Made by a program: the position numbers and the translations under genes
The notes under the pieces: model-generated
Databases searched by the model: none
Seen by the model: only the letters and a program-made list of their open reading frames with translations
Told to the model about the DNA's origin: nothing
In this document: positions 35,034 through 44,136 of the stretch, in pieces
Numbering within the stretch: position 1 is the first letter of the stretch
How the letters are laid out: the number at the start of each line of letters is the position of its first letter
Assembly (NCBI RefSeq): GCF_009697225.1
Contig: NZ_WIND01000021.1
Coordinates: forward strand, 1 to 61,152
DNA from: Halovulum marinum
GTDB taxonomy: Bacteria; Pseudomonadota; Alphaproteobacteria; Rhodobacterales; Rhodobacteraceae
Reading direction: 5' to 3'
Length of the DNA stretch: 61,152 bases

Positions 35034-36650
35034 TCAGGCGCCCATCACCAGGTCGGCGCAGCGGTCGCCCAGCATCATCGCGGCCGAGTTGGTGTTGCCG
35101 GCGACGATGTCGGGCACGGCCGCCATGTCGCAGACCCGCAGGTTGTCGACGCCGCGGACCCGCAGCCGCGAATCCAGCACCGCCATCGCATCGCCCTCCG
35201 CGCCCATGCGCGCGGTGCCCGCCGGGTGGTAGTTCGTCTTCGCGAACCGCTTGCAGTGGGCGCGCAGCGCCTCGTCGCTGTCGTCGCCGTCCTGCGGCAG
35301 CACCACGCGCGCGACGCGCCGCGCCAGCGGACCGGCGGCGAAGGCGCGCAGGAAGAAGCGCTGCCCGGCGATCATCGTCGCCATGTCGTCGGGATGCTTC
35401 AGCAGGTTGGGCGAGACCAGCGGCATGGCCGCCGGATCGGCCGAGGCCAGCCGCACCTCGCCGCGCGACTTCGGCTTGACGACGACGGTGGTGATCGTCA
35501 GCCCGTAGTCGTCGCGCAGCGCGTCCAGCGCGTCCCGGTCGAGATAGACGATCGGCACGCAGAACGCCTGGATGCTGGGCGGCGCCGCCGGATCCTCGGG
35601 GTTGACGAAGGCGCCCGCCTCGACCCCGGCCGAGGTCACCGGCCCGGCGCCGAACAGCTTGAAATGCAGCCCGTTGCGCAGCATGCGCCAGCCGACGCCC
35701 TGCCGGTAATAGCCGAAGCGGCCGGTCGCGTATGCGGTGATCGGCACCTCGGGGTGGTCGATCAGGTTCTGCCCGACGCCGGGCAGGTCCGCCGCGACGG
35801 CGATGTCGTGCGCGCGCAGCTGCGCCGCCGGGCCGAGCCCGGACAGCATCAGCAGCTTCGGCGTGACCAGCGCGCCCGCGGCGAGGATCACCTCGCCTTC
35901 GGCCCGCACCTCGTGCACCCCGTGCCGGTCGCGGTAGACCACTCCGGCGGCGCGGCCGTTCTCGATGATGATGCGCGCGACCTCGGCGCCCAGGCGGACC
36001 GTCAGGTTCGGGTTGCGGGCCTGCGGCTCGACATAGGCATAGGCGGCGGAGCAGCGTTTGCCGCGCCGGTTGGTGAACTGGTAGAAGCCGACGCCGCGCT
36101 GCGTCGGGCCGTTGAAATCGGGGTTGAACGGCTCGCCCAGCGTCTGCACCGCCTGCACGAACCAGCGCGACAGATCGTCCACATGCCCCGGATCGGACAC
36201 CAGCACCGGCCCGTCGGTGCCGTGCAGATCGTTCGCCAGCCGGTCGTTGCCCTCCATCCGGCGGAAGTGCGGCAGCACGTCGTCCCAGCCCCAGCCGAGC
36301 GGATCGTTGCTGCCGTGCAGGGCCGCGTTCCAGGCGTCGTAGTCCGCGGGCCGGCCGCGCATGTAGACCTGCGCGTTGACCGAGCTGCCGCCGCCCAGCA
36401 CATGCCCCTGGGGGATGTCGTGCACCCGCCCGTCAAGGTGCGCCTGCGGCGTGGTGCGGTGATAGCGCATGAACTTCGAGCCGTTGATCATCTTGAAGAT
36501 CCCCGGCGGCATGTCGAGCAGCGGGTGGCGGTGGGAATGCCCGGCCTCCAGCAGCAGCACCCGCGCGCCGCTGTCGGCGGCCAGCCGGCCGGCGGCGACG
36601 CAGCCGGCGGACCCGCCGCCGACGACGATGTGGTCGAACGAGCCGGTCAT
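35034..36650 (-). CDS. GMC family FAD oxidoreductase (choline dehydrogenase-like)
   Basis: A 538-residue flavoenzyme. FAD site H-I-V-V-G-G-G-S-A-G-C-V-A-A-G-R-L. GMC signature 1 is G-G-G-S-S-V-N-A-Q-V-Y-M-R-G and signature 2 G-A-L-V-T-P-K-L-L-M-L-S-G-L-G-P. The catalytic His is in N-Y-H-P-A-G-T-A-R-M-G and the Asn in N-T-N-S-A-A-M-M. It would oxidise a primary alcohol, such as a polyol or sugar alcohol. It is divergent from the aldehyde dehydrogenase operon and shares its control region, so alcohol to aldehyde to acid is a plausible sequence. BetA itself is less likely, as no betaine genes are adjacent. Confidence 0.88.
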   Translation of the reverse strand: MTGSFDHIVVGGGSAGCVAAGRLAADSGARVLLLEAGHSHRHPLLDMPPGIFKMINGSKFMRYHRTTPQAHLDGRVHDIPQGHVLGGGSSVNAQVYMRGRPADYDAWNAALHGSNDPLGWGWDDVLPHFRRMEGNDRLANDLHGTDGPVLVSDPGHVDDLSRWFVQAVQTLGEPFNPDFNGPTQRGVGFYQFTNRRGKRCSAAYAYVEPQARNPNLTVRLGAEVARIIIENGRAAGVVYRDRHGVHEVRAEGEVILAAGALVTPKLLMLSGLGPAAQLRAHDIAVAADLPGVGQNLIDHPEVPITAYATGRFGYYRQGVGWRMLRNGLHFKLFGAGPVTSAGVEAGAFVNPEDPAAPPSIQAFCVPIVYLDRDALDALRDDYGLTITTVVVKPKSRGEVRLASADPAAMPLVSPNLLKHPDDMATMIAGQRFFLRAFAAGPLARRVARVVLPQDGDDSDEALRAHCKRFAKTNYHPAGTARMGAEGDAMAVLDSRLRVRGVDNLRVCDMAAVPDIVAGNTNSAAMMLGDRCADLVMGA

Positions 36651-36752
36651 CGGCGGCCCGCCGCGGCGATCGGTCCGGCGCTGATCGAATCGCGGCGCGG
36701 GCGGGCGGGGGAATGCGGCGTCATGCAGGTGTCCTCACTGGTTTTGCGCAAG

Positions 36753-36767
36753 TTTGATATGACCAAA
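36753..36767. promoter_or_regulatory. GntR/FadR-like operator, site 1
   Basis: TTTGATATGACCAAA; its complement TTTGGTCATATCAAA matches site 2 at 11 of 15 positions and fits the FadR-subfamily pattern TGGT-N3-AYCA. It lies 103 bases upstream of the GMC gene, probably near its promoter. Confidence 0.5.
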
Positions 36768-36833
36768 ATGCCAACGGGATTGCAAGTTTGTCGTCTCCGG
36801 CGCAGCACTTTTGCCCGAAACTCGTAAAAACAT

Positions 36834-36862
36834 TTGCGCTAGTGTCATTCTATGAGTAAAAC
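36834..36862 (+). promoter_or_regulatory. Candidate sigma-70 promoter of the catabolic operon
   Basis: TTGCGC (36834-36839), 17-base spacer, TAAAAC (36857-36862). The expected start site falls at about 36869, right against operator site 2, as for a repressor-controlled promoter. Confidence 0.4.
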
Positions 36863-36871
36863 ACCAAAAAG

Positions 36872-36886
36872 TTTGGTCAGGCCAAA
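36872..36886. promoter_or_regulatory. GntR/FadR-like operator, site 2
   Basis: TTTGGTCAGGCCAAA is a near-perfect palindrome with TGGT-N3-GCCA arms, 10 bases before the aldehyde dehydrogenase ATG region. No GntR gene lies nearby. Confidence 0.6.
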
Positions 36887-36895
36887 AAAGGGGGG

Positions 36896-38368
36896 ATGAT
36901 GCTCGATCTGTTGCTGCAGCAGGGTGCCACAACTGCCGCGTCGATGTATGTCGGCGGTGACTGGGTGGCGTCAGATTCGCGGGCGCTGATCGAGGTCGAG
37001 AACCCCGCCACCGAAGAGATCATCGCCTCCGTTCCCGACGGCACGGCCGAGGACGCCCGCATGGCGCTGGAGGCGGCGCACCGCGCACAGCCGGCGTGGG
37101 CGGCGCTGCCGGCGATCGCGCGCGGCCGGCTGGTGGCGAAGCTGGCCGGCGCGGTCTCGGCGCAGGCCGAAGACCTTGCGCGGATCGTGACGCTGGAACA
37201 GGGCAAGCCGCTGGCGCAGGCGCGGGGCGAGATCGGCGCCGTCGTCACCTTCCTGACCTATGCCGCCGAAAGCGCGCGCCGGATCGAGGGCGACATCGTC
37301 GCCGCGGACAACCCGGACGAGGAGATCCAGATCCGGCGCCACCCCTACGGCGTGGTGGTCGGGCTGACCGCCTGGAACTATCCCGCGGCGCTGGCCGCCC
37401 GCAAGCTGGGGCCGGCGCTGGTCGCGGGCAACTCCTTCGTGCTGCTGGCGCACGAGATCACGCCGCTGTCCGGCCTGGCGCTGGCACGGCTGGCGCACCA
37501 GGTCGGGCTTCCGGCCGGCGTGTTCAACGTCGTCACCGGGCGCGGCCCGGTGGTCGGACAGGCGATGGTCGAAAGCCCGCTCAGCGGGCTGGTCACGATG
37601 ACCGGCAGCACCCGTGCCGGGCGCGAGATCTACCGCGCCGGGGCGGAGGGGCTGAAGGTGATCCGGCTCGAACTGGGCGGCAAGGCGCCGTTCATCGTGA
37701 TGCAGGACGCCGACATCGACGCCGCCGTCGCCGCCGCGGTCACCGCGCGGTTCACCAATTGCGGCCAGATCTGCACCTGCAACGAGCGGATGTACCTGCA
37801 CCGCGACATCGCCGATGCGTTCCTGGAGAAATTCGTGGCCGCGGCCCGCGCGCTGACGATCGGCGATCCGCTGGGCGCGGTCGACCTGGGGCCGAAGGTC
37901 AGCGGCGCCGAGCGCGACAAGGTCGCCCGGATCGTCGCCCGCGCCAGGGCGGCCGGCGCCGAGGTGCTGCTCGAGGGCGGCCCGCTGACCGACGGCCGCC
38001 ATGCCCGGGGCCACTGGTACGCGCCCACGGTGCTTGAGGTGTCGGACAACGCCTCGCCGGTGCTGCGCGAGGAGGTCTTCGGCCCGGCGGTCGCGGCGCT
38101 GCGCGTCGACAGCTTCGAGGCGGCGGTGGCGCATGCGAACGACACCTCCTACGGGCTGTCGGCCTACCTGTTCACGCGCAACGCCCGCGACCTCGCCCGC
38201 GCGCCGCGGCTGCTGAAATTCGGCGAACTCTACCTCAACCGCAGCAACGGCGAGGCGGTGCAGGGCTTCCACACCGGCTGGGGCCACTCCGGCCTCGGCG
38301 GCGAGGACGGCAAGTACGGGTTCGACGGCTACCTGCGCAAGCAGACCACGTATCTGAACTGGGGATGA
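36896..38368 (+). CDS. NAD(P)-dependent aldehyde dehydrogenase (AldA-like)
   Basis: A 490-residue aldehyde dehydrogenase. Cofactor region T-A-W-N-Y-P, G-S-T-R-A-G and general-base Glu259 in L-E-L-G-G-K-A-P-F. Nucleophile Cys293 is in N-C-G-Q-I-C-T. The chain resembles lactaldehyde/glycolaldehyde dehydrogenases. One oddity: the usual V-L-K-P-x-E cofactor motif reads V-L-L-A-H-E, so the conserved Lys that contacts the adenosine ribose is missing. ATGATG start with a G-rich ribosome binding site. First gene of the sugar uptake operon. Confidence 0.88.
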   Translation: MMLDLLLQQGATTAASMYVGGDWVASDSRALIEVENPATEEIIASVPDGTAEDARMALEAAHRAQPAWAALPAIARGRLVAKLAGAVSAQAEDLARIVTLEQGKPLAQARGEIGAVVTFLTYAAESARRIEGDIVAADNPDEEIQIRRHPYGVVVGLTAWNYPAALAARKLGPALVAGNSFVLLAHEITPLSGLALARLAHQVGLPAGVFNVVTGRGPVVGQAMVESPLSGLVTMTGSTRAGREIYRAGAEGLKVIRLELGGKAPFIVMQDADIDAAVAAAVTARFTNCGQICTCNERMYLHRDIADAFLEKFVAAARALTIGDPLGAVDLGPKVSGAERDKVARIVARARAAGAEVLLEGGPLTDGRHARGHWYAPTVLEVSDNASPVLREEVFGPAVAALRVDSFEAAVAHANDTSYGLSAYLFTRNARDLARAPRLLKFGELYLNRSNGEAVQGFHTGWGHSGLGGEDGKYGFDGYLRKQTTYLNWG

Positions 38369-38421
38369 ACCCGACAATCGGCGCCGGCACCCAGCGCGGC
38401 GCACCAACCTGGAGGAATAAA

Positions 38422-39396
38422 ATGCACCGCAGACACCTGATGACCGGCGCCACGGCGCTTGCGATCTGCCTCGGGACCTTGGCCGCCGCGCAGAGCCTGC
38501 CGCCGCTGGAGCAGAAGGAGCGCTACAAGGTCGGCTTCGCGCAGATGGAATCGAACAACCCCTGGCGCATCGCCGAGACCAAGTCGTTCCAGGACACCGC
38601 CGCGTCCTGCGGCTGGGACCTGATCGCCACCGACGCCGCCGGCTCCGCCGCCAAGCAGGTCGCCGACGTCGACAGCATGATCGCCCAGGGCATCGATGTG
38701 CTGTTCCTGCCGCCGCGCGAGGAAAAGCCGCTGATCCCGGCGGTGAAGAAGGCCAGGGCCGCCGGTATCCCGACCTTCCTGGTCGACCGCTCGGTCGATC
38801 CCGACGCCGCCAAGCCCGGCGAGGACTATGTGGCCTTCCTGGGCTCCGACTTCATCGACCAGGGCCGCCGCGTGGCCGAATGGGTGATCGAGAACTTCGA
38901 CGGCGACAAGGGCATCATCGTCGAGCTCGAGGGCACCACCGGCTCGTCGCCGGCGAACGACCGCAAGCAGGGCTTCGACGAGCGCATCGTGCAGGACGAC
39001 CGGTTCGAGATCGTCGCCAGCCAGACCGGCGACTTCGCCCGCGACCTCGGCCGGCAGGTGATGGAGACGCTGCTGCAGGCGCATCCGGACGTGAACATCG
39101 TCTACGCGCACAACGACGAGATGGCGATCGGCGCCATCCAGGCGCTGGAACTGGCCGGCCGCAGCCCCGGCGAGGACGTGCTGGTGGTGTCGATCGACGG
39201 CACCCGCGACGCGCTGCAGGCGATCATCGACGGCAAGATGGGCGTCACCGTCGAAAGTTCGCCGTTCTTCGGGCCGCTCGGCTGCGAGGTGATGAAACGC
39301 TACGCCGCCGGCGAGGAGATCGAGCCCTGGGTCCAGGTCAAGGACCGGATCTTCACCGCCGAGAACGCCGCCGATCACATCGACGAGGCGTACTGA
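38422..39396 (+). CDS. Sugar ABC transporter substrate-binding protein (YtfQ-like)
   Basis: A 324-residue periplasmic binding protein of the ribose/galactofuranose (PBP1) type. The signal peptide ends near T-L-A-A-A-Q. The mature part has V-G-F-A-Q-M-E-S-N-N-P-W-R-I-A-E, D-V-L-F-L-P-P-R-E and A-H-N-D-E-M-A-I-G-A, close to YtfQ. The A-Q-M-E-S-N-N-P-W-R motif is typical of the galactofuranose/arabinofuranose binders, but substrate cannot be assigned with certainty. GGAGG lies 6-10 bases before the ATG at 38422. Confidence 0.88.
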   Translation: MHRRHLMTGATALAICLGTLAAAQSLPPLEQKERYKVGFAQMESNNPWRIAETKSFQDTAASCGWDLIATDAAGSAAKQVADVDSMIAQGIDVLFLPPREEKPLIPAVKKARAAGIPTFLVDRSVDPDAAKPGEDYVAFLGSDFIDQGRRVAEWVIENFDGDKGIIVELEGTTGSSPANDRKQGFDERIVQDDRFEIVASQTGDFARDLGRQVMETLLQAHPDVNIVYAHNDEMAIGAIQALELAGRSPGEDVLVVSIDGTRDALQAIIDGKMGVTVESSPFFGPLGCEVMKRYAAGEEIEPWVQVKDRIFTAENAADHIDEAY

Positions 39397-39457
39397 GGCA
39401 GCCCGCCGGGAGAGCCCGCGCTCTCCCGGCACCTGCACGTTTCCCGGAAAGGCCGCG

Positions 39458-40978
39458 ATGCAACCGCTTCTGTCCATGACCGGCGTCGAGAAGGCGTTCA
39501 ACGGCGCCACCGCGCTGGCCGGCGCCTCGCTCGAGATCCTGCCCGGCGAGGTGCACGCCCTGATCGGACAGAACGGCGCCGGCAAGTCGACCCTGATCAA
39601 GATCCTGACCGGGGTCTACCGCCGCGACGCCGGTCAGGTGCTGTTCCGCGGCGCGCCGGCCAGGATCGCCGGCCCGCGCGAGGCGCAGGAGGCCGGCATC
39701 GCCACGATCTACCAGGAGCTCAACCTGGTGCCGCTGCGGTCGGTGACCGAGAACATGATCATGGGCTACGAGCCCAAGCGGCTGGGCGTGTTCATCGACT
39801 GGCGCGAGGCGCACCGGCGGGCGCGCGAGATCCTGATGCGGTTCGGCATCGACATCGACGTGCGGGCGCCGCTGGGCAGCTACTCGACCGCGATCCAGCA
39901 GCTGGTCGCGATTGCCCGCGCGGTGTCGCTGGACGCCCGGCTGGTGATCATGGACGAGCCGACCTCGTCGCTCGACGCCTCCGAGATCGAGGTGCTGTTC
40001 GGCGTCGTGCGCGGGCTGCGCGCGGCGGGCGTGTCGGTGCTGTACGTCTCGCACTTCCTCGACGAGCTGTTCGCGATCTGCGACCGCGTGACCACCATGC
40101 GCGACGGCCGCACGGTCGATTGCCGGCCTATCGCCGGCGCCACCAAGCTGGACCTGATCGGCGCGATGCTGGGCCGCGACACCGCCGAGATCGCCGCAGA
40201 CGGGATGACCGAGTTCGGCGGCGGCGCCGCCCGGCAAGGAGAGATCCTGCTGCGCGCCGAGGGCGTGGCGACCGGACCGCGCCTGTCGCGGCTGGATCTG
40301 ACCCTGCACCGCGGCGAGATCGTCGGCCTCGGCGGGCTGCTCGGCTCGGGCCGCACCGAGGCTGCCCGGGCGCTGTTCGGCGAGGATCCGGTGACCGCGG
40401 GCGCGATCCGGCTGAAGGACGCGCCATCGGCGCCGGCGACACCGGCGCAGGCGATCGCGCGCGGCATCGGGTTCCTGAGCGAGGACCGCAAGGCCGAAGG
40501 CATCGTGCCCGGCATGTCGGTGCGCGAGAACCTGACGCTGGCGCTGCTGCCCCGGCTAGCGCGGAACGGGCAGGTCGACCGCGCCCGCGAACGCGCGCTG
40601 GTGCAGCGGTTCATCGACGCGCTCGGGATCAAGACCGCCGACATGGAGCAGCCGATCCGCGAGCTGTCGGGCGGCAACCAGCAGAAGGTGCTGCTGGCGC
40701 GCTGGCTGGCGATCGAGCCCGAGGTCCTGATCCTCGACGAGCCGACCCGCGGCGTCGACGTCGGCGCCAAGCGCGAGATCCAGGCGATCATCCGCGATTT
40801 CGTCGGCCAGGGTCACGGCGTGGTGCTGATCAGCTCGGAATTCGAGGAACTGGTCGAAGGCGCGGACCGGATCGTCGTGCTGAACGAGGGCCGCACCGTG
40901 ACCGAACTTGCCAACCCGGGCATCACCGAAGACAGGCTTGTCCGCGCCTTGGCGCACGACCGCCGGGTGACGGCATGA
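39458..40978 (+). CDS. Sugar ABC transporter ATP-binding protein (duplicated, YtfR/RbsA-like)
   Basis: A 506-residue fusion of two ABC domains. The N-terminal domain has Walker A G-Q-N-G-A-G-K-S-T and Walker B L-V-I-M-D-E-P-T-S-S-L-D. The C-terminal domain has a degenerate Walker A (G-L-L-G-S-G-R-T-E) but a full signature E-L-S-G-G-N-Q-Q-K-V and Walker B. This asymmetry is normal in CUT2 importers. The preceding gap is 61 bases; it overlaps the next permease by four bases. Confidence 0.93.
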   Translation: MQPLLSMTGVEKAFNGATALAGASLEILPGEVHALIGQNGAGKSTLIKILTGVYRRDAGQVLFRGAPARIAGPREAQEAGIATIYQELNLVPLRSVTENMIMGYEPKRLGVFIDWREAHRRAREILMRFGIDIDVRAPLGSYSTAIQQLVAIARAVSLDARLVIMDEPTSSLDASEIEVLFGVVRGLRAAGVSVLYVSHFLDELFAICDRVTTMRDGRTVDCRPIAGATKLDLIGAMLGRDTAEIAADGMTEFGGGAARQGEILLRAEGVATGPRLSRLDLTLHRGEIVGLGGLLGSGRTEAARALFGEDPVTAGAIRLKDAPSAPATPAQAIARGIGFLSEDRKAEGIVPGMSVRENLTLALLPRLARNGQVDRARERALVQRFIDALGIKTADMEQPIRELSGGNQQKVLLARWLAIEPEVLILDEPTRGVDVGAKREIQAIIRDFVGQGHGVVLISSEFEELVEGADRIVVLNEGRTVTELANPGITEDRLVRALAHDRRVTA

Positions 40979-41967
40979 TGGTGCAGGACCTGCCCGCCGC
41001 CCGCCCGCCGCGCCGGGCGCAGTGGCGAAAGCTGGCGCGCGGCAACGGCGGCGTCGCGGCGCTGATCGCGCTGCTGGTGTTCAACGCGCTGGTCACGCCG
41101 AACTTCCTGCAGCTGCAGACCCTGTTCGTGAACATCTCCCAGGTCGCCACCATCGCCATCGTGGCGATGGGCATGACGCTGGTGATCGCGACCGGCGGCA
41201 TCGATCTGTCGGTGGGCGCGGTGATGGCGCTGGCCGGCGCGCTGGCGCCGCTGATCTTCCAGTCGGCGCTGGGCACCGCCTATCCGGGGCTGGGGGTGGC
41301 GGCGGCGATCGTGCTGCCGCTGCTGGCGGCGGTCGCCTGCGGGCTGTTCAACGGCGTGATGGTGGCGGTGCTGCGGGTGCAGCCGATCATCGCCACGCTG
41401 ATCCTGTTCATCTCGGGGCGCGGCATCGCGCAGGTGCTGACCAACGGCAACCTGCAGACCTTCAAGAATCCCGCCTTCAGCTATCTGGGCACCGGCAAGA
41501 TCCTCGGGCTGCCGTTCCAGGGTTGGCTGGCGCTGGCGATCGCCGTGGCGCTGTTCTGGGTCGTCACCCGGACCCTGTTCGGGCGCTATGTGCTGGCGAT
41601 CGGCGGCAACGAACGCGCGGCGCACCTGGCAGGCGGGCCGGTGCGGCGCGTCAAGATCGGCGTCTATGTGATCTGCGCCGCGCTCGCCGGGCTGGCGGGG
41701 CTGATCGTGGTGGCGATCAACTCGGCCTCGGACGCGGCGCGCAACGGCAACCTGATGGAGCTGGACGCCATCGCCGCGGCGGTGGTCGGCGGCGCGCTGC
41801 TGCAGGGCGGGCGGGCGCCGGTCTTCGGCGCCATCCTCGGCGCGCTGATCATCCAGCTGGTGAAGTACACCCTGCTGGCCAACGGCGTCGAGGACGAGGT
41901 CGCGCTGATCGCCAAGGCCGCCATCATCCTCGCCGCCGTCTATGTGCAGCAGACCCGGAAGGAGTGA
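40975..41967 (+). CDS. Sugar ABC transporter permease 1 (YtfT-like)
   Basis: A 330-residue CUT2 permease with about 8-10 transmembrane helices. I-A-T-G-G-I-D-L-S-V-G-A-V-M-A-L-A-G is the family signature. G-R-Y-V-L-A-I-G-G-N-E-R-A-A-H-L-A-G is the cytoplasmic coupling loop. ATGATG start overlaps the ATPase stop. It pairs with the next permease, as YtfT with YjfF. Confidence 0.92.
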   Translation: MMVQDLPAARPPRRAQWRKLARGNGGVAALIALLVFNALVTPNFLQLQTLFVNISQVATIAIVAMGMTLVIATGGIDLSVGAVMALAGALAPLIFQSALGTAYPGLGVAAAIVLPLLAAVACGLFNGVMVAVLRVQPIIATLILFISGRGIAQVLTNGNLQTFKNPAFSYLGTGKILGLPFQGWLALAIAVALFWVVTRTLFGRYVLAIGGNERAAHLAGGPVRRVKIGVYVICAALAGLAGLIVVAINSASDAARNGNLMELDAIAAAVVGGALLQGGRAPVFGAILGALIIQLVKYTLLANGVEDEVALIAKAAIILAAVYVQQTRKE

Positions 41968-41974
41968 GCGCGCC

Positions 41975-42973
41975 ATGAACGCCGATGCCCTCGATCTGCG
42001 CAGATACGTCGCGCACAGCCCGCAATCGGCCGCGGTGTGGCTGGCGCTGGCCGCGCTGGTCGGCTTCGGGCTGCTGCGCTACGAGAATTTCGGCAGCGCC
42101 TACAACCTGACCTCGTTCCTGAACTACAACTCCATGTTCATCGTCATCTCGGTGGGCATGTGCTTCGTGATCCTGACCGGCGGCATCGACCTGTCGGTCG
42201 GCTCGGTCGCCGCCTTCACCTCGGTGGTTGCCGCCTACCTGTCGCCCTACGGGATCCAGGTCGCGCTGCCCGGCGCGGTGCTGACCGGGGTCGGCTTCGG
42301 GGCGCTGAACGCGTTCAGCATCATCGTGCTGCGGATCCCGCCGTTCATCGCCACGCTGGCGGCGATGCTGGCGGCGAAGGGCGGCGCGCTGGTGATCTCG
42401 GGGGCGCAGACGATCTCGGTGGACTGGACGTCGAATTTCACCCGCATGGGGATGGAGTCGGCGTGGAACCTGCTGCCGTGGTCCATCGTCATCGTCGCCG
42501 CCGTGGTGCTGGTGCTGTGGATCGTGATCGAGCGGACTTCGCTCGGGCGGACGGTGCTGGCGATCGGCGGCAGCGAGGACGCCTCGGTGCTGATGGGCCT
42601 CAAGGTCGCGCGGGCCAAGGCGTTCGTCTACATGCTGTCGGGCGGCTGCGCCGGCATCGCTGGGGTGATCCTGGCGTCGGGATTCGGCGCCGGGCAGCCG
42701 CTGGAAGGCATCGGCTGGGAGCTTTCGGCCATCGCCTCGGTGGTGGTCGGCGGCACGCTGCTGACCGGCGGGCTCGGCTCGGTGCCGGCGACGGTCGCCG
42801 GGGCGCTGCTGCTCGGCCTGGTGTTCAACATCCTCAATTTCGAGAACGGCCGCGGCACGATCAGCATCAGCGCCTACTGGCAGATGGTGATCCGCGGCGG
42901 CTTCCTGTTCGCCGTGATCCTGTTCCAGGCCCGGGTGACGGCGCGGCGCCCGGGAGCGGGCCGGCCGGGGTGA
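41975..42973 (+). CDS. Sugar ABC transporter permease 2 (YjfF-like)
   Basis: A 332-residue CUT2 permease. L-T-G-G-I-D-L-S-V-G-S-V-A-A-F-T-S and the coupling loop L-G-R-T-V-L-A-I-G-G-S-E-D-A-S-V-L-M-G-L resemble YjfF. Its ATG is seven bases after permease 1. Two different permease genes per importer is a mark of the YtfQRT-YjfF branch. A short degenerate repeat of GAGCCGGG-like units follows the stop (42973-43012). Confidence 0.92.
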   Translation: MNADALDLRRYVAHSPQSAAVWLALAALVGFGLLRYENFGSAYNLTSFLNYNSMFIVISVGMCFVILTGGIDLSVGSVAAFTSVVAAYLSPYGIQVALPGAVLTGVGFGALNAFSIIVLRIPPFIATLAAMLAAKGGALVISGAQTISVDWTSNFTRMGMESAWNLLPWSIVIVAAVVLVLWIVIERTSLGRTVLAIGGSEDASVLMGLKVARAKAFVYMLSGGCAGIAGVILASGFGAGQPLEGIGWELSAIASVVVGGTLLTGGLGSVPATVAGALLLGLVFNILNFENGRGTISISAYWQMVIRGGFLFAVILFQARVTARRPGAGRPG

Positions 42974-43104
42974 GCCGGGCCGAACCGGGTCGAGCCGGGT
43001 TGAGCCGGCGCCGGCGATGCGGCACATCCTCCGGTATGCCGCCACGAACTTCGCCGCCCCCCGGCCGGACCGGGCCGCGGCGCATCCGCCAGAGGACCGA
43101 ACCG

Positions 43105-44136
43105 ATGACCACACAAGCTGCCGTCTACCGCGGCGACCGCACCTTCACCCTCGAATCCGTGCAGGTTCCGCCCCCCGGCCGCGGCGAGGTGCAGATCGAC
43201 GTCGCCTACTGCGGGATCTGCGGTACCGACCTGCACGTCTACCTCGGCCACATGGACGCGCGCGTCGGCCCCGCCCGCACCATAGGCCACGAGATGTCGG
43301 GCGTGATCGCGGCGCTGGGCGACGGGGTCGAGGGGCTGCGGCCGGGCCAGCACGTCGTCGTGCGGCCGCTGGACCACTGCGGCGACTGCCCCGCCTGCCG
43401 CGCCGGCCACCAGCACGTCTGCCACAACCTGAAGTTCCTCGGCATCGACAGCGACGGCGCGTTCCAGCAGAAGTGGACCGTCCCGGCGCACACCGTCCAC
43501 CCGGTTCCCGACGGGCTGGACCTGAAGCACGCCGCGCTGATCGAGCCGCTGGCGGTGGCCTGCCACGATGTCGCCCGCGGCCGGGTTGCGCCCGGCGAGG
43601 ACGTGCTGGTGATCGGCGGCGGGCCGATCGGGATGCTGGTGGCGATGGTCGCGCGCGAGGCGGGCGCGCGCGTCACCGTCTGCGAGATCAACGCCCACCG
43701 GCTGGCGTTCGCCCGTCGCGCCGGCTTCGACGTGCTCGACCCGCGCGACGGCGACGCCGCCGCCGCGGTCCGCGCGGCCACCGGCGGCAAGGGCGCGGAC
43801 GTGGTGTTCGAGGTGTCGGGCACCCAGCCCGGCGTCGATCTGATGACCGCCGCCGCCGCCACCCGCGGACGGATCGTGATGGTCGCGATCCATGCCAGCA
43901 AGCCGCAGGTCGACCTGTTCCAGTTCTTCTGGCGCGAGCTCGACCTGCTCGGCGCCCGCGTCTACCGCCCCGAGGATTACGACGCGGCGATGCGCCTGCT
44001 GGCCGCGGGGGTGGTCGATTGCGACGCCTTCATCACCGACATCCGCGGGCTGGAGGAGATCCAGGCCGCGTTCCAGGCGCTGACCGAAAGCCCGGACACG
44101 ATGAAGGCGATGATCCGCATCGCGGAGGACGCGTGA
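43105..44136 (+). CDS. Zinc-dependent alcohol/polyol dehydrogenase (MDR family)
   Basis: A 343-residue medium-chain dehydrogenase. Catalytic zinc ligands: C-G-I-C-G-T-D-L-H, G-H-E-M-S-G and E-P-L-A-V-A-C-H. Structural zinc: C-G-D-C-P-A-C-R-A-G-H-Q-H-V-C. NAD fold: V-I-G-G-G-P-I-G-M-L-V-A-M-V-A-R-E-A-G. It resembles sorbitol/threonine/L-gulonate-type dehydrogenases, giving ketoses or keto acids. The stop overlaps the next ATG by one base, so it is coupled with the SDR. Confidence 0.88.
   Translation: MTTQAAVYRGDRTFTLESVQVPPPGRGEVQIDVAYCGICGTDLHVYLGHMDARVGPARTIGHEMSGVIAALGDGVEGLRPGQHVVVRPLDHCGDCPACRAGHQHVCHNLKFLGIDSDGAFQQKWTVPAHTVHPVPDGLDLKHAALIEPLAVACHDVARGRVAPGEDVLVIGGGPIGMLVAMVAREAGARVTVCEINAHRLAFARRAGFDVLDPRDGDAAAAVRAATGGKGADVVFEVSGTQPGVDLMTAAAATRGRIVMVAIHASKPQVDLFQFFWRELDLLGARVYRPEDYDAAMRLLAAGVVDCDAFITDIRGLEEIQAAFQALTESPDTMKAMIRIAEDA

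Noticed and set aside
35034-36650. GMC enzyme as betA (choline dehydrogenase)
   Set aside because: No betB, betI or betaine transporter nearby; the divergent operon is for sugar-type substrates.
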